Assembly (NCBI GenBank): GCA_037389465.1
Contig: JAZARR010000110.1
Coordinates: 2,671,501-2,735,500, forward strand
Origin: Baylisascaris procyonis
Lineage: Eukaryota > Nematoda > Chromadorea > Rhabditida > Ascarididae
Direction of reading: 5' to 3'
DNA: 64,000 nt
Every line of letters begins with the position of its first letter. The first letter of the stretch is position 1. The notes under the pieces are model-generated. The model had not been told where the DNA came from and searched no databases. It saw nothing but the letters and a program-made list of their open reading frames with translations. Both the position numbers and the translations under genes were made by a program. This document shows, in pieces, positions 50,681 through 63,707 of the stretch.

Positions 50681-53600
50681 ATGCTAATTTTGTGGTTTAT
50701 TCTTTGTGATTTAATAATTGCAACAAATATTCAAATACGACGCACCGATTGTACAATCAAATGTGATCATTTCGAGGAGAATATTGCCTTTGAGACATGC
50801 CTTAAGATATGTGCCGGTACGGCCGCACATACGACCTATCGACTCGATGACAATGATAGTATTGTTGGTAGAAGTGAGTTGTTTTTTTTGTTTTTTTTTT
50901 TTGAGTGCAAAATTTTCACTAGCTTAGTTTGAAATTTGCATATTAGAAAATGCAATTAACACGTCTATGAATATATGCAAAAAAAAATTTTTTTTTTTGA
51001 ATAAAGAAAGAAGTCTATGATTGCAAACTACCACAAAAAAGAGCGTACTTAATATAAAATAATGCGACCGATGATAATGAAAATCACCTCCATAAGTGAA
51101 AGATATCACTTATAAATCTAAGACGGATTACACTTAGTCGATAGTTATGCATCAAGAAGTGTCTGTTGGTCAGTCTATCTGATCACTTCATCTTAGGTAA
51201 CCACCGTAGCTAACGATACGGTATTCAATAACGACAACGTACGGTAGGATTTCAAATGCAATTTTATTAACTCACCAAATTTTGAAAAAATTTATAAATA
51301 TTTAAATGTGCTGAAGATTTGAGCATATCATAGAGAAACGAATTTTTTTTTGTTGAAGATTTGAGCTATTCGATTAGTAAAATACTGAGGAAATTATTCG
51401 GCATATTTTTAATTTTATTAATAAATTTTTGAAATATTTAATGAGAATAAATGAAATGCAAAAAGCTCATATCGTGCCAGTTCTGTTGATGCGCTTTTCC
51501 AGTTGTTATTTTTACTATCGTGGACAAGACTCTCTTCTAGCAGTTATATATTTTCCTCGTCTTCTTATCAATAGTTTTACTTTTCTTAATGAACAAATGC
51601 AAATTTTTTTTTATGTGCTATTTTATTCTGAGAAAGAAATTTGGCGTATTAATTTAGATGAAATAAATTGCTAAATAAGTTCTCAAACATATTGCATACA
51701 TCCCATAAATTGAGATTAATTAACCGTTCTATTTTCCGTCCACCGGTTGATTCAAATCTTTTGCGGTTGTTGATCTAAAGTTATTGGTCGATTGGCGGCC
51801 CATGGAATTGTAACCCATGGAATTCTAGAAGACGAAATTTATTGGCCAAAAATGGCCAACAATTGGACAAATATAACTGTCATGTTTTTCAAGAGCTTTC
51901 ATTTTGTTTGCGTGACTAGCATTTTTTTCAGCCCACTTACACTTGCTACTTGGTATTCAAAGCTGCAGCCTTTTTTTTTAAATTTACATATTTATGCTTT
52001 ATATTTAAAAAAAATTCGCATTAATGCTTCCTCTATTTTCTCAGTAAATTTGCCGGTAGGTATATGTTATGTTAACTATGAGTTTTTTTCATGCTCGTTA
52101 AGCGTTACTGTTATCTCTTCGAGAAATCTTCAGCTATATTGCAATCTCGTCGTAATATTGTTCCGTCAAGACGAACTAGAAATGCTACTGATGTATTTGA
52201 GACTATCCTTGATCGATCGATCGTAGGTGGTGATTCTGAGATATTTGTCGATTTTTTTTCAAAGATTTTTTTTATTACTTCGAATTGCTGAATTTTTCCC
52301 CTCACCGGAAGTCATATAAATTTCTCACAACAACTGAGAAAATTATTTCAAGTTTACATTCGAGAGGTATAATATTACTTTCTCGTTATTATCTCTCTCT
52401 TTCTCTAAGATTTCATTTCCACGAAAATTTCTTCTCTTTTTCTATCGTTAAAAAGTGAATTTGTATAATGTTGATTATCTCTTCTTTTTTTTGTAAAGGT
52501 TATTGAAATAGGTATTCATTTTCAAAGGAATCTCTCATTTCGTACGTCATGAGCTTTGCACGATCCATTTGACAGCATTAGAAGAATAGCAGATGTGTTT
52601 TGTTTTTTGTTTTTTTTTTTTTTTTTTGGTTTACTTGGCACACCTATGACGTAACTAACATATGCATCAGCAATGCACATAACATATTCTATTAATTAAG
52701 TTTTTTGCATTGCCAACCTATGCTGAATATTTACAGCGATTGTTTAATTATCAAATTTTTATATTTCAATTTGCAGCCTTCTATCATATAATTTATTTTT
52801 TTAAAGCGCTTTTCCGAATTTCCTTCTCAGAAGCATATAAGAAGCAACATCGTTTATATGCCTCGTTGTTGTGTCTATGCTTTTGTGCGTATGTATGTCT
52901 GAGTCCGTCTGTCTGTCTGTCTTATAAGTCTACCTCTTTTGTGAAATTCGACGCGCAAACTGTTTGCCCTACGACGACTTTTCACACCAAGAGTAGTGAT
53001 CGTCCGTCGATTGTAATGAAAGCTGTAGAGGCATAGAAGAAAAAAATATGCATGTACGTTACATCAATCGTTTTTTTATGTTATTACGAGCTAAGTTATA
53101 AAAAAACAAAAACGAATCGTCTGTAAAAGATCTAAACAAACGATGGAGCGTTTTTTTTTTTTAATATGAGGGTATTATTGCATGTAATTTTTATTTTTTG
53201 TTAATTTATGAAATCGGTTGGTGAGATAAAGGTGGACAACATAAAAGCTCATGTTGTATCTGTCGCTTCTCTAGTATGCTTCCGCTTTTTATGCATAAAA
53301 CTATTGTCCTCAAAATTACTAGATTTTATGGGAATTTTTTAGCGCCCTTATAAACCAACTGGTCTTACAACTAGAAAGACTTGCCACATTTTTTTTTTTT
53401 TTTTTTTTTTGCTATCCTTTTCATCGAAGATTTCCGCTTATTCGTTTATTTTCTGAATGAGAACATTAAAATAAATGGTAATTGAAAAAAAAAATGCATT
53501 AGTGTTACAAATTTTTCCCGTTAAATGCATTAAATTTTTATTTTATTGTATTCTAAACTTGCACAGCTGTTTCCCTCATATTGCAATTTCACCTCACCAT

Positions 53601-55307
53601 TCGGCGAAATCGTCGTATTTCTTAGAGAAAAAAAAAAATTTCTCTGATATTTTTTCTATAATTTTGAGCAATTCGATATTCGTTGAAATTTTTTATTTCA
53701 TATATAATTCATATTTATTTTTTTATCCTAGAATTTTTATATCCAATTATATACCTGCTATAATTCAACCCTTATATTACTTGTCCAATAATATACATTC
53801 TATAATTCAATTATATATTATCTGTCCAAAAAAACATCTGTTGCAATTCAATTTTACATTGCCTATCTGCTAATGTACCTGGCCACTATAATATACTTGA
53901 TATAATTCAATTTTAAGTTGATCCAGTTATATAGCTGCTATAAATCATCTTTATGCTACCTCTACTATTATCTGCTCTAATTAGATGGTAGTAGTTATGG
54001 AGCACTAATAAATGTGTATAAATCATTAATCAAAAATGATAGATAAACGTTTGTTGAGGAAATTGTTGAAGTATTTTTTTTTCTTTATCGTTTAAGCACC
54101 TATGTAGCTTAAAGCTATTCATCTTCTTCAATCTTTTTATATATGTATTAAACGCCGAAAATTCTCTCATTTATTATTTTTTTTTTAGTTCTGCGAATGC
54201 ATATCATCGTATGCTCAATTCGAAGACAACGTTGCACATATTTCACGTATTAGTTTTATGAATGAATGAATGTAAAATTTTTCAGTTGAATTTTTAACTT
54301 TCGGCTCATATTTAGTCGATTTCGGCTGAGTTTTTTTTCGACTATCTCAAATGTCGAATAGGAAGTTTGAGTTGGGGAAAGGAGAAGGAGTTTATATTAT
54401 CCATGCAAAGAAAAAAATTCTAAAAGAAATAATCTCGCGGTAAAGCTATATTCACCTAAAATACATCTTCGAGTGTGATGCTAACATGATACCGCACATA
54501 TTTAAGTAACAATAAACGTCATTCATGTGAAATTAAAGAGAGTAGCAAAAAAGCGTCGGACGTAACGAGAACTCGAACTTGACAGTATCCATTTTCCGTG
54601 TGCGCATCCTCATTGATGCGCTATTCTGGATTCATCATTCAAACATTGTTGTTATGCCAAGTGAACACTGAAAATTTAGCGTCTCCCGAGGATCAAGTTT
54701 TTTTTGCAACTTTCCGAATGCGCCTTTGCAAATTTTTAGTTTGGAATTCGCGAGTTTTTTCATTCAATAAAAAAATATTTTATGAATCGATATATCTTGA
54801 AAAAAATTCTTTTATAGGAACTCCTGTTATATGATAAACGTGACATCTTAAAGAATTTCTTCACTATTTATGTATATAATATATTTTTTACATATACGTT
54901 TACTTTAACACTCCCCTTCCTCTACTGCTAGGAGTCTAGTAACTTCGCTGGACAACGTCCACTCCTTGCCTGATATCCCTTGGTAACCGTTATACGGGAC
55001 TCCTACAGGTCCATTTTGTTCAGGCACATGTCTGCCTGAATTCCTAAAAGGTGATTAGGTTCGTCAAGAGGTCAAAGGTCAAACTTGCTAGCTTGGACAA
55101 CCGAACAATACGTTCATCATTATAACATGAAAAATCTTCACAGGTTATCCACTTCCGCCATCAAATCTCACCGTGGAAACGTCTGCCGTAATTGGAGATG
55201 TAAAATTTCTCGAGTCGACGATCTATTGGGATGCTGAACCAGGTGAATATTTTCCAACAGTTGATAGTTTTTCTCACATTTGAATTCATTTATAATCTCC
55301 TTGATCC

Positions 55308-55345
<38 letters not shown>

Positions 55346-58300
55346 AAACGACTTATCGGAATATATTAAATTACTTGGAGTCGATGATAATAGGCATCAT
55401 AAAGTTCTTAGAATACCATATAACTAATCCTTCTTTCTACGCTTAGGTAATTTTGAATAATTCTTTATCAAGCTAATTTACGAGTTACAGCGGCGATCAT
55501 TATAATTGAAACGCTATCATTTTATAAAGAAACTTTTCAAGAAACGATCACAATTTGCATAATTTAGATGATCAGCGTATTGGCTTCTATTTGCGGGTTA
55601 CTGCCGTCGAGGAATGGTGTGAACGTGACTTTCCAGGCTACTATGAACCAAATATTGGCCCGGTATGTGCTTTTTTTATTGGCCACACTATTCCTATCAT
55701 AGGCTTGTACACCTCGTTTGCCAACATAAAATATGATACATTTTGAGATGCTGGTCTTTATTAACAGCATAAAATCTACTATCACTGTGGTACTTTATTT
55801 TGTTGTTTTGCTTAGATGGGTAATGTAATGTAATTTTCGCGGAGGAACAATAAATTTGCTATTCATAAATCATAAGCTATATTAGCTGATATCATAAATA
55901 ACAACTTAATCAGAGCATATTTATAAATATTCCTACTTATATAATTTCTTATCTAATAATATAATATAGTGGTAAATAATTGATAACGATCCTATATGAG
56001 TGGAACAGAAAATTTGAAATTATAAAATAAATCTTTTTTCCTCGAAAAGAAATCCCATTGTAAAAAAGATAAAGGGATCTATTCAAATTTATAGATCGTT
56101 TTGTTTTTTTTAAAATGATTTTCCTATGATCCTTGAATAAGTAAAATGAAGTTTTTCCAACAAAACTGTATTATTTTTGCTCCTTTTCCTAAGTTTTTTT
56201 AAATTAAAAAAAAGTGGAAAAGAAATGTGAGAAATTTAAAGCTTTCAATCTATTGATGTATTTAGATTTTATATCAAAAGAATCGAATTCAATTCACATT
56301 CTAATTGAAAAGATTTCTGATGTTTAAAATGTTTTTTTTTTCTTTTTTTTTGCTATTCCTCTAAAAGCGACAATGATGAGCGCATGAGAAAACCGAACTA
56401 AGGCAAACGGAAGTAGACAGCAATCCTAGAGTTGAATTTTTCTAACATTGTGATTCTGCGTGGTTTTTTTTTTACAAAATTTGAACTTTTTTTGCGTTTC
56501 ATTTTGGAAAGTTTAAAATGCACCAAGTAACTTTATCAGTTAATCAGTAAAATATAAACTACTGAGGTAATAGTTAGTAAAGTATTTTTAAAGTTACTTA
56601 TATTATTGTAATTAAAATTGCATCCAGTTATCAATAATATTTCTGCATACCTCTATGATTATGGTCGATACCTACCGCGTTTGTCTCATCAAATTGTATA
56701 GTATCTAAATTCGCTATTAAATTTTCATCCTTGAACGATAAATGTTGAAGAATTAGGTATGATTTGGTTTGCACGAAAATGATGCGTGAAAAATTTGCAA
56801 AAAAAAACTATATTTTTGTATAGATATTACGGAAACTTGAAAATTATAAATGATATATTTATATATTTTATTTTTATGCGGCTATAATTTTAAATTTATT
56901 CGAATGCTTATATTTGTATTCTTATTTGTACCCATATTTATATTACTATTATCGCGGTAGTCTAGATTGACTCTATTTTCGCTTTTTGATGCTAGTTACG
57001 AAAAAAATTGAAATAGAATTATGTAGAAAAGCTTTCGCCATTGCAAGTCAAACGTGTATATTCAACGTAAATGCCAATAATATATAAAAGAGAGGAGAGG
57101 GCAGATGTTTTCACGGTCTTCAGCGTATCATTTTCAACGTTTTCGAATCACCACAAATGCGCTAATATCTTTAATAAAAAATTCACCGCTCAAATAGAAA
57201 AAAAAATCCTTCAAAATTGCCCATATGTTCACTAATGGTTGAATTGTATTTGCTTTATTATCTCATACATTAAACTAAAGCAATACGAACACATTCATCA
57301 AATAGCATCCATTTCTCTTATTCTCATAAATAAATATAAATATACATAAAACTCATATATTAAAGAAAAAAAGGAAAAAGGCACTTTCGTTTCAATTCAT
57401 TGTTATGTTTTTTTTTCCAAAGATAATCTATTATTCTATGTTTATTTAAATTATCAATTTTTATCGTAAAACTTTTTATTTATAGCATCTGAGAAACTTA
57501 ATTTTCTTTTACAGCTATTTTTATAGAGAAAAATGAAAGAAGTTTGAATCAAAGATATCTCTATAGGCAATCAAAAAATCGCAACAACGATAGTGTTTAA
57601 TCGCATTGAAAGGAATCTCCGACGAGTAAACCGATTGGCATTGAACATTTTACAGCGAGGGGTTGTGGTAGAAAAAAAAATGAGCACCGCACTTTGCAAC
57701 AAATCTTTACCGGAATTTTATAATTTTTTCCCATTTGTAATTTTTTTTTCCCAATTTTTTCTCATCTCATTATATTTTTATTTCGCTCATATTATTACAG
57801 TGATATTCGAGATTGATTTCTAACTTCAATTTAACAACTAAATCATCTGCATCATTCGCAGCACCCATCCTTAGTATGTAGAATACGAGTAAAGGCGTTG
57901 GGATGATTGGCAAATGAAACGAGATCGTTTAATTAGAATGCTTTTTAGAGAAGAAATTCCTTCAAATTTCAAACAAAGTTTTTTTTCTAAGAAATCATTA
58001 AAAAGCGATGTAAATATTTCTAACTTACTTCTTTTATTTATCTTTTTTTTTCTTAGAAATTCCAAATATTTACAAATGATTCTTTAGGAGCCATTATGCC
58101 CATTGAGTGATTCTTTCGTTTAGAAACCTTAGGTACATTGTTTGCATTAAATTTATCGCGGCGAGGTTTTTCCATCATATGTTAAGTTATGTAAATTGCG
58201 AAAAAGGCACTAGAGAGCGATAGCTGAAATCAGATAACACCAAAATTTATGGGCATTATCAGTGGGGAATTTCAAACATTTCCCAAATCTTCATAGCTTA

Positions 58301-61300
58301 GGTTTTCAAGTTTCTAGGGATTTCCAATGAGGAGATTATCGCCAAGGGGGGAGGGGTGTGGGGATGGGTAAGGGGACGGAGGGGAGAGGGATCCGTATAA
58401 TCAGTTCCATGATGAAAATAATCTTTGCACTATTCAGACAGAGCGTTCACATGTGATTCCACCATTGACTACCGATTCACAACCTCTCGAGATTCAACAC
58501 GATTGTACGTATGATATATTGATGCACTCAAGACCGTATCCCTATGGAGAAGCGGAATTTGCTGCTGTTTATAAGTATGCTGTACCAACATGCGTCGAGG
58601 GATACTGTAGCTGCAGAAGTGAGTAACTCTTTTTTTAAAATCTCAATCAAACAATTATTTCATTGATGTTTTTATTGAGATATTTTTATTGGTCAGCAAT
58701 ACCAAGAAATATTATGAATAGTACCAAGCAGTATACCAAGATACCAAGAAACGAAGACAACAGGATGAGAAAGAAATAGAGAGAGTGTATGGTCATGATT
58801 TCATGACCACCGGATGCCATTTATTTTAAGTTAAAGAATCAAATCGTTTTGAAGGTCAAGACGCAGTTCCCGAACCACGTAACCTAATCGTCACCCCTTT
58901 TATGGAGAACGGTATTATTAAGGTGATGCTGAATTGGACGTATCCAGCAATTGCAGGTCATACACATCAATTTCGATTTGATCTCAGTGAACGGTATAAT
59001 ATTCTATTTTAATAGAAAATCTTATATAAAGCTCTATTTTACAATTGAACCATATTTAGCGTAGGCTTCATTTTAGACGATAGGTCATCTTCAAGGTGAA
59101 TGATAAATGAATACATATATTGAATAGATGGTTTCAATTATTAATTCTGTCTAATCCTGAGAATTTTCTATTTTTGAGACAAAAATATTCCTTTCCCGTC
59201 TTCCCTACCGTGCTCAATCCCTTACCCTTCCCTTCCCTCATTTATGCAATATATATGACAATATAGGTGACTTAAAAGTTGTAGTAATGAGTTGAAATGT
59301 AAATTGTAAAGTAATAAATGTCATTTATATGGGCAGCTTCTATTAGAATTAAAGGTGAAAATGATGAGAGAGAAAGATTTGATGGTTAAATTGATTCTTT
59401 CTATTTTATTTTTCGATATTCCGCAAAATTTTAGACGAATAAAGAGATGGTGAAAATTTTATTTGGAATAAAATAGATCAAATGAGAGAAAATTTTACAT
59501 ATTCGGGATGGAAAAATTATTTTTGTGACTTTTTTTTTTTAAATGAAATTTTTGAATGAAAAAAATTTATTTAAGGTTCTATCATAATCAGATTCGCTTC
59601 AAAGATTCGGATGCATTCAAATTTCGCATATCCGATATGCCATCACATGTCGTATTCGCACAGGAGGTTTGATATTATTATAATAAATTGTTTCGGTATT
59701 TTTCTATGATTGCTTAGAGGTAGAGCACTCCCCGGCAAGCGAGTCTTAGCGGGTTCGTCGCCGTCTGCGGGCAAATTTTCATTGATCATCAAAAATACTC
59801 AATTATCACCCTCAGTCTGAGCCGGACTTTACTTGGCTTACAACTCAAAAACATTCATCATATATATACATATTTTAATTTTAATTTTATTTTTATTTTT
59901 TAAATACTTAATTGAATGCATTTCAGAACGAAACATCATTTTGGACCGTTCTTCCGATGAATTTCCGTATGAATGAGGAGTACCGTGTGACAATCTTCTC
60001 AATGAATGACCAACTATGTAATAGCCGTGAAGTGACCATCCCATTTACGACCACATTCAATGATCGAGAAACAACAACATCTACAGAATTGCCAATATTT
60101 GCGACATCGATCGATGATGACCACTCATTTAATATTAATATAGACAATAGCCCAAATACAACGTCAGGTATCCTCGCCACCACACCATCGGAAATCCTAA
60201 ATGTGACCATTATCGATGAGGGTAGTGGACAATCGAGTGATGAATCACCATCAATGCGTCCATCGGAAGTTGCACTCAAGACACCAATGTTAATGCTGCT
60301 GGTTGGTAGTGCAACATTAATGGCTACTCTACTGACATGTTGTATATTGATTTGTACGATACATAATTGCTTCAAACGTAGTGGAAAGTCGCATATCGAA
60401 AAATCGTCTATAATACCATGGTCAATGGCACATTCAAGGTAATTCTTGATCATTCATCCACTTTTTTTTGCTTTTTTTTCCATATAATATATAAAAAAAA
60501 TTTGTTCGATGTTTTGATTTTGCAAAAATTGAGTTAATGAAAAAATTAAGAAAACATGAAAAGTTTTTCTTTGTCGAAAAAATTGAAGAGCATTTCACTG
60601 GTAAATCTTCGCCATTTATCAAAACTTATTTTAGCCATTCGATGTTGGAGACGAATATTCTTTATCGACGCGCAAGCGCACCAACAACTTCCGTTGACTA
60701 TGAAATACCGTTCAGTCGTATTCAAGTGGGCGGTATTATTGGCCAAGGTGGGATTTGTTTCATCGACTAATGCGTGTTACAATTCTTTTGCTTGCTCTCT
60801 GTGGATAAAATTATCGCCCAGATAGAATCCTATATATGATGGAAGAAAATGCCAGATTTTATGTATTTGGAGACTACCATAAATAAATCGTAAGCATTAC
60901 CCATAAGCTTGTCGTGGATAATAGGTACGCTTATATAGTTAACGAAGGGATAAAAACCTGAGTTATTTTTGGTCTGGTTTTCAATTGTTTCAATTTTTTT
61001 AAGTTCTTGCTAAATGAGCAATAAAAAAATTAGCAAATATTATTTAGATTATATTTTTAAAAAAAAGAATTAAAGGTGCATTTGGATTGGTTTGTATGGG
61101 AACGGCTCATGGTGTAGAGGGATATGCTGGATCGACCACAGTCGCTATCAAGCAACTAAGAGCGAATGCTGAAGAATCGGAACGAATGGAATTCATTGCT
61201 GAAATGAATATGATGAAACAGGTTGCTTTCTTTTCTTTATACAACTATGAGTATTAAAAGTTTATCAACCAATTATCAATATTATCACCTATGGTGATAA

Positions 61301-63707
61301 AATCAATGATATGATCGAGAATAAATCAATGAAAAATTCCGCATATATTTACGTTTAAACATGAGAATTTCACGCCTTTGGTTAGTACTAAGAAAATTGA
61401 ATTAGATAGATAAGGCATCGATTTCTTTTGTTTTAGGAAAGCATAGAAATGAATATTAGAATAAATTCAGATAGCCTAGGTGGGATATGCATAATACCCT
61501 CTTATAAATGTCAGCTAAGTCGTTCCATATCGATAAGGGCAACCATCCAGCGAAAGAGAATTAACATCGAACGGTCATCTGATGCTTTAAAGATGAAACA
61601 AGCTATTTCAGGTGGGACGGCATCCAAATATTGTCGCGATGTATGGTTGTTGCACAGAACCGAATCACCAATGTATGGTGATGGAGTATGTACCATTCGG
61701 TGACCTCAAACATTACCTTCAAAATCTTCGAAAACAGGTTTATATTCGGCTATTCATTTTGGTACTAACCGATCAAAAGCACCAACAAACAAATATATTC
61801 ATATAAAAATGTTTTTTTTTTCACTATCAGATTTTTTGCAGATAAATTTATTGAATACATATGCAAATTTCCTAATAAACTCATAAGTTTGAATTGCGTA
61901 CAAACTTATTGACAGCTTATTGATAATTGAAACTGATAACTTCGATATCCATTAAAAGTTAAGCGGCCGAATTACTAAACAATAATGAGCAATATGTAGA
62001 AAGGAAATATTTGAATTAAAATAAGCAATGAATCTGGTATAATATAGGTAACTGAATTAATTAAAAAATATAATCAAACGGTGTTTCAGCTTGATTTAGC
62101 AGTGCTCAACATAAAAACATCAATGCATTGTGGACAAGAGCAACCAATATGTCCATCATTGCCACCTTCATTGCATTCATCATTCGTTTCCGCGGTCGAA
62201 GATCCCTCACCATCGGCTGGTCTCTATCATCTCGATCCAACCGAATTACAAAGTTTTGCTACACAAGTTGCTAACGGAATGGTTAGTTCGTATTTTTTTT
62301 TAAATTATGTTTATTCATTTTAATTATTTTTCTATAATTTAATTACTTACATAGGGTTATTTACTCGTTTTTTTTAAATTATTTCATTCATATTTCATCT
62401 ACTGAAATTTTCCCATTTGAGCGCTTCGAAAGGAATGAAAACTCCTCTAGTATTCATCTATGCGCCTTTATTGATGAGTTTAGATGTATTTCTTTTGGTT
62501 ATCTTTCAAATAAAGCTTTCGCATTTATATATTTCAAATTGTACTTATAAATAGGGGTTTTCATTGAATATAATTTTTTATTTTATCCCATTTTTAACAG
62601 CAACGATTTTATGATTTCTTTAAAAAATTTTATTGAATCTTGAAACGATTTACTCAATTAAAAAAAATTCAAGAATTTTTCAAGTGCTTGACAAATATTT
62701 ACTAATATCGGCTGTTAATATAGATATTTATTTGCATATAAATGAAGAAATTTTTTATAAATATTTAGTAAGGATGAAGTAACACTCAGAAAAGTGGCAC
62801 TATTTTATTTACAATTTTTCTAGAAAATATTTGCTTAAAATGGTTATATCAGATCATATTTTAATGAAAAATTTAACAGAATACCTTATCGATACCTTAT
62901 AGATAATAAGAATACCTTTCAAATATCTCATAAATAATAGCATATTTACTATACTATACATCTTACTTATTATTACCTGTAAAAGGTATGTGCAATAATT
63001 AATACTGAAGTATTACTTACGATAGGATTATTCGATAGTACAATAATGGGGAAAATTCTTTCGACAGCAATTTATTGATCACATTCAGTTACATTGTGTT
63101 TTAATGCTCAGTTGTTGCTTTTGATCTCTTTATTTCAAGTATTTTCAAAAGTATCTTCTTGTTGAACTAATGAAATGTTTTGATTGATCACCTTCTCTAT
63201 AATCGAGTTTTGATTGATCACCTTCTCTATAATCGATTAAACATCGCTGAAAAAAAAAAAGAAAACCACTTTCTAGCTATTGAATCATATTAGCACGTTT
63301 AGTTGGGTTTTTTCTCTCTACTTAGGAATTTTTATCGTTAAATTATTAAATTTCAGTTGTTTTTTTTAATGTTTTCAATTAAAATGCTAGCCACTAAGTT
63401 CCGTTAGCCAATCGAACAACAATGAATTTTCTCGAGAAAAATTAATTTTTATTTTCAAGGAAAAAATGATTCATTTAAAAAAAAATGAAATGAAATTCAG
63501 GCACATATCGAATCATTGGGAATAATCCATCGTGATCTAGCAGCACGAAATATTCTTGTTGGTGGTGGAAATCAACTTAAAATTAGTGATTTCGGTCTTT
63601 CGAGGCATGGCGTTTATGTGAAGGCAAGCAAAGGTGTTATCCCATTACGATGGCTTTCTATCGAGGCTATTCAACATAGTCTATACTCAACGAAGAGTGA
63701 TGTCTGG
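50681..63707 (+). CDS. Receptor tyrosine kinase, Torso-like, 5' part (12 exons; 3' end outside window)
   Basis: Exons: 50681-50873, 55144-55242, 55568-55662, 58438-58618, 58855-58993, 59576-59666, 59927-60438, 60635-60747, 61076-61221, 61612-61737, 62090-62281, 63501-63707; phases agree, 698 residues. The start is the first in-frame ATG, giving signal peptide [14 protein letters not shown]. Next comes a Cys pattern (DCTIKC, then FETCLKIC) like the N-terminus of insect Torso. Fibronectin-III-like segments begin at PPSNLTVE and PEPRNLIV; a Ser/Thr-rich stalk lies at about 307-376, and TM at about 387-411. Kinase: GQGAFG (473-478), VAIK Lys500, alpha-C Glu517, an insert of about 50 residues within exon 11, HRDLAARN (639-646), DFG (659-661), activation-loop Tyr668, ending at DVW. 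All catalytic residues seen are intact. Role by family: ligand-driven dimerisation and tyrosine phosphorylation at the plasma membrane. Torso-type rather than another FN3 receptor kinase is inference. Confidence 0.9.
52134..52226 (+). other. Candidate cassette exon in the kinase gene's first intron
   Basis: A 93 bp open stretch between an acceptor (ATCTTCAG) and a donor (GTGGTG), less AT-rich than its surroundings. It enters and leaves in phase 1, exactly as needed between exons 50681-50873 and 55144-55242, and would add 31 residues (including [19 protein letters not shown]), Arg-rich with an N-glycosylation site. It does not look like a fibronectin strand. It may be an optional exon or a coincidence within a 4.3 kb intron. 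Confidence 0.3.
55312..55341. repeat. (AT)n microsatellite
   Basis: A short pure AT array in the intron between kinase-gene exons 2 and 3. Confidence 0.95.
59708..59772 (+). repeat. tRNA-like head, possible SINE or tRNA pseudogene
   Basis: Within an intron of the kinase gene (between exons 6 and 7). TTAGAGGTAGAGCAC at 59714-59728 looks like a tRNA D-arm/A-box and GGGTTCGTCGCC at 59751-59762 like a T-arm/B-box, at normal tRNA spacing. Acceptor-stem pairing is absent and the T-stem and anticodon stem pair poorly, so it is not a working tRNA. The less AT-rich tail continues to about 59840, as in tRNA-derived short interspersed elements. Confidence 0.5.
63178..63237. repeat. Tandem duplication of a 30 bp unit
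   Basis: Two adjacent copies of a 30 bp unit (containing TGATTGATCACCTTCTCTAT) that differ only at the last base, in the intron between kinase exons 11 and 12. TGATTGATCA includes a partial palindrome. Confidence 0.95.

Noticed and set aside
57593..57823. A 76-codon plus-strand frame in the intron between kinase exons 3 and 4
   Set aside because: Its first half ([20 protein letters not shown]) is less AT-rich and looks protein-like, but it has no good acceptor and donor of the needed phase and no similarity to a fibronectin domain. It may be an old repeat.
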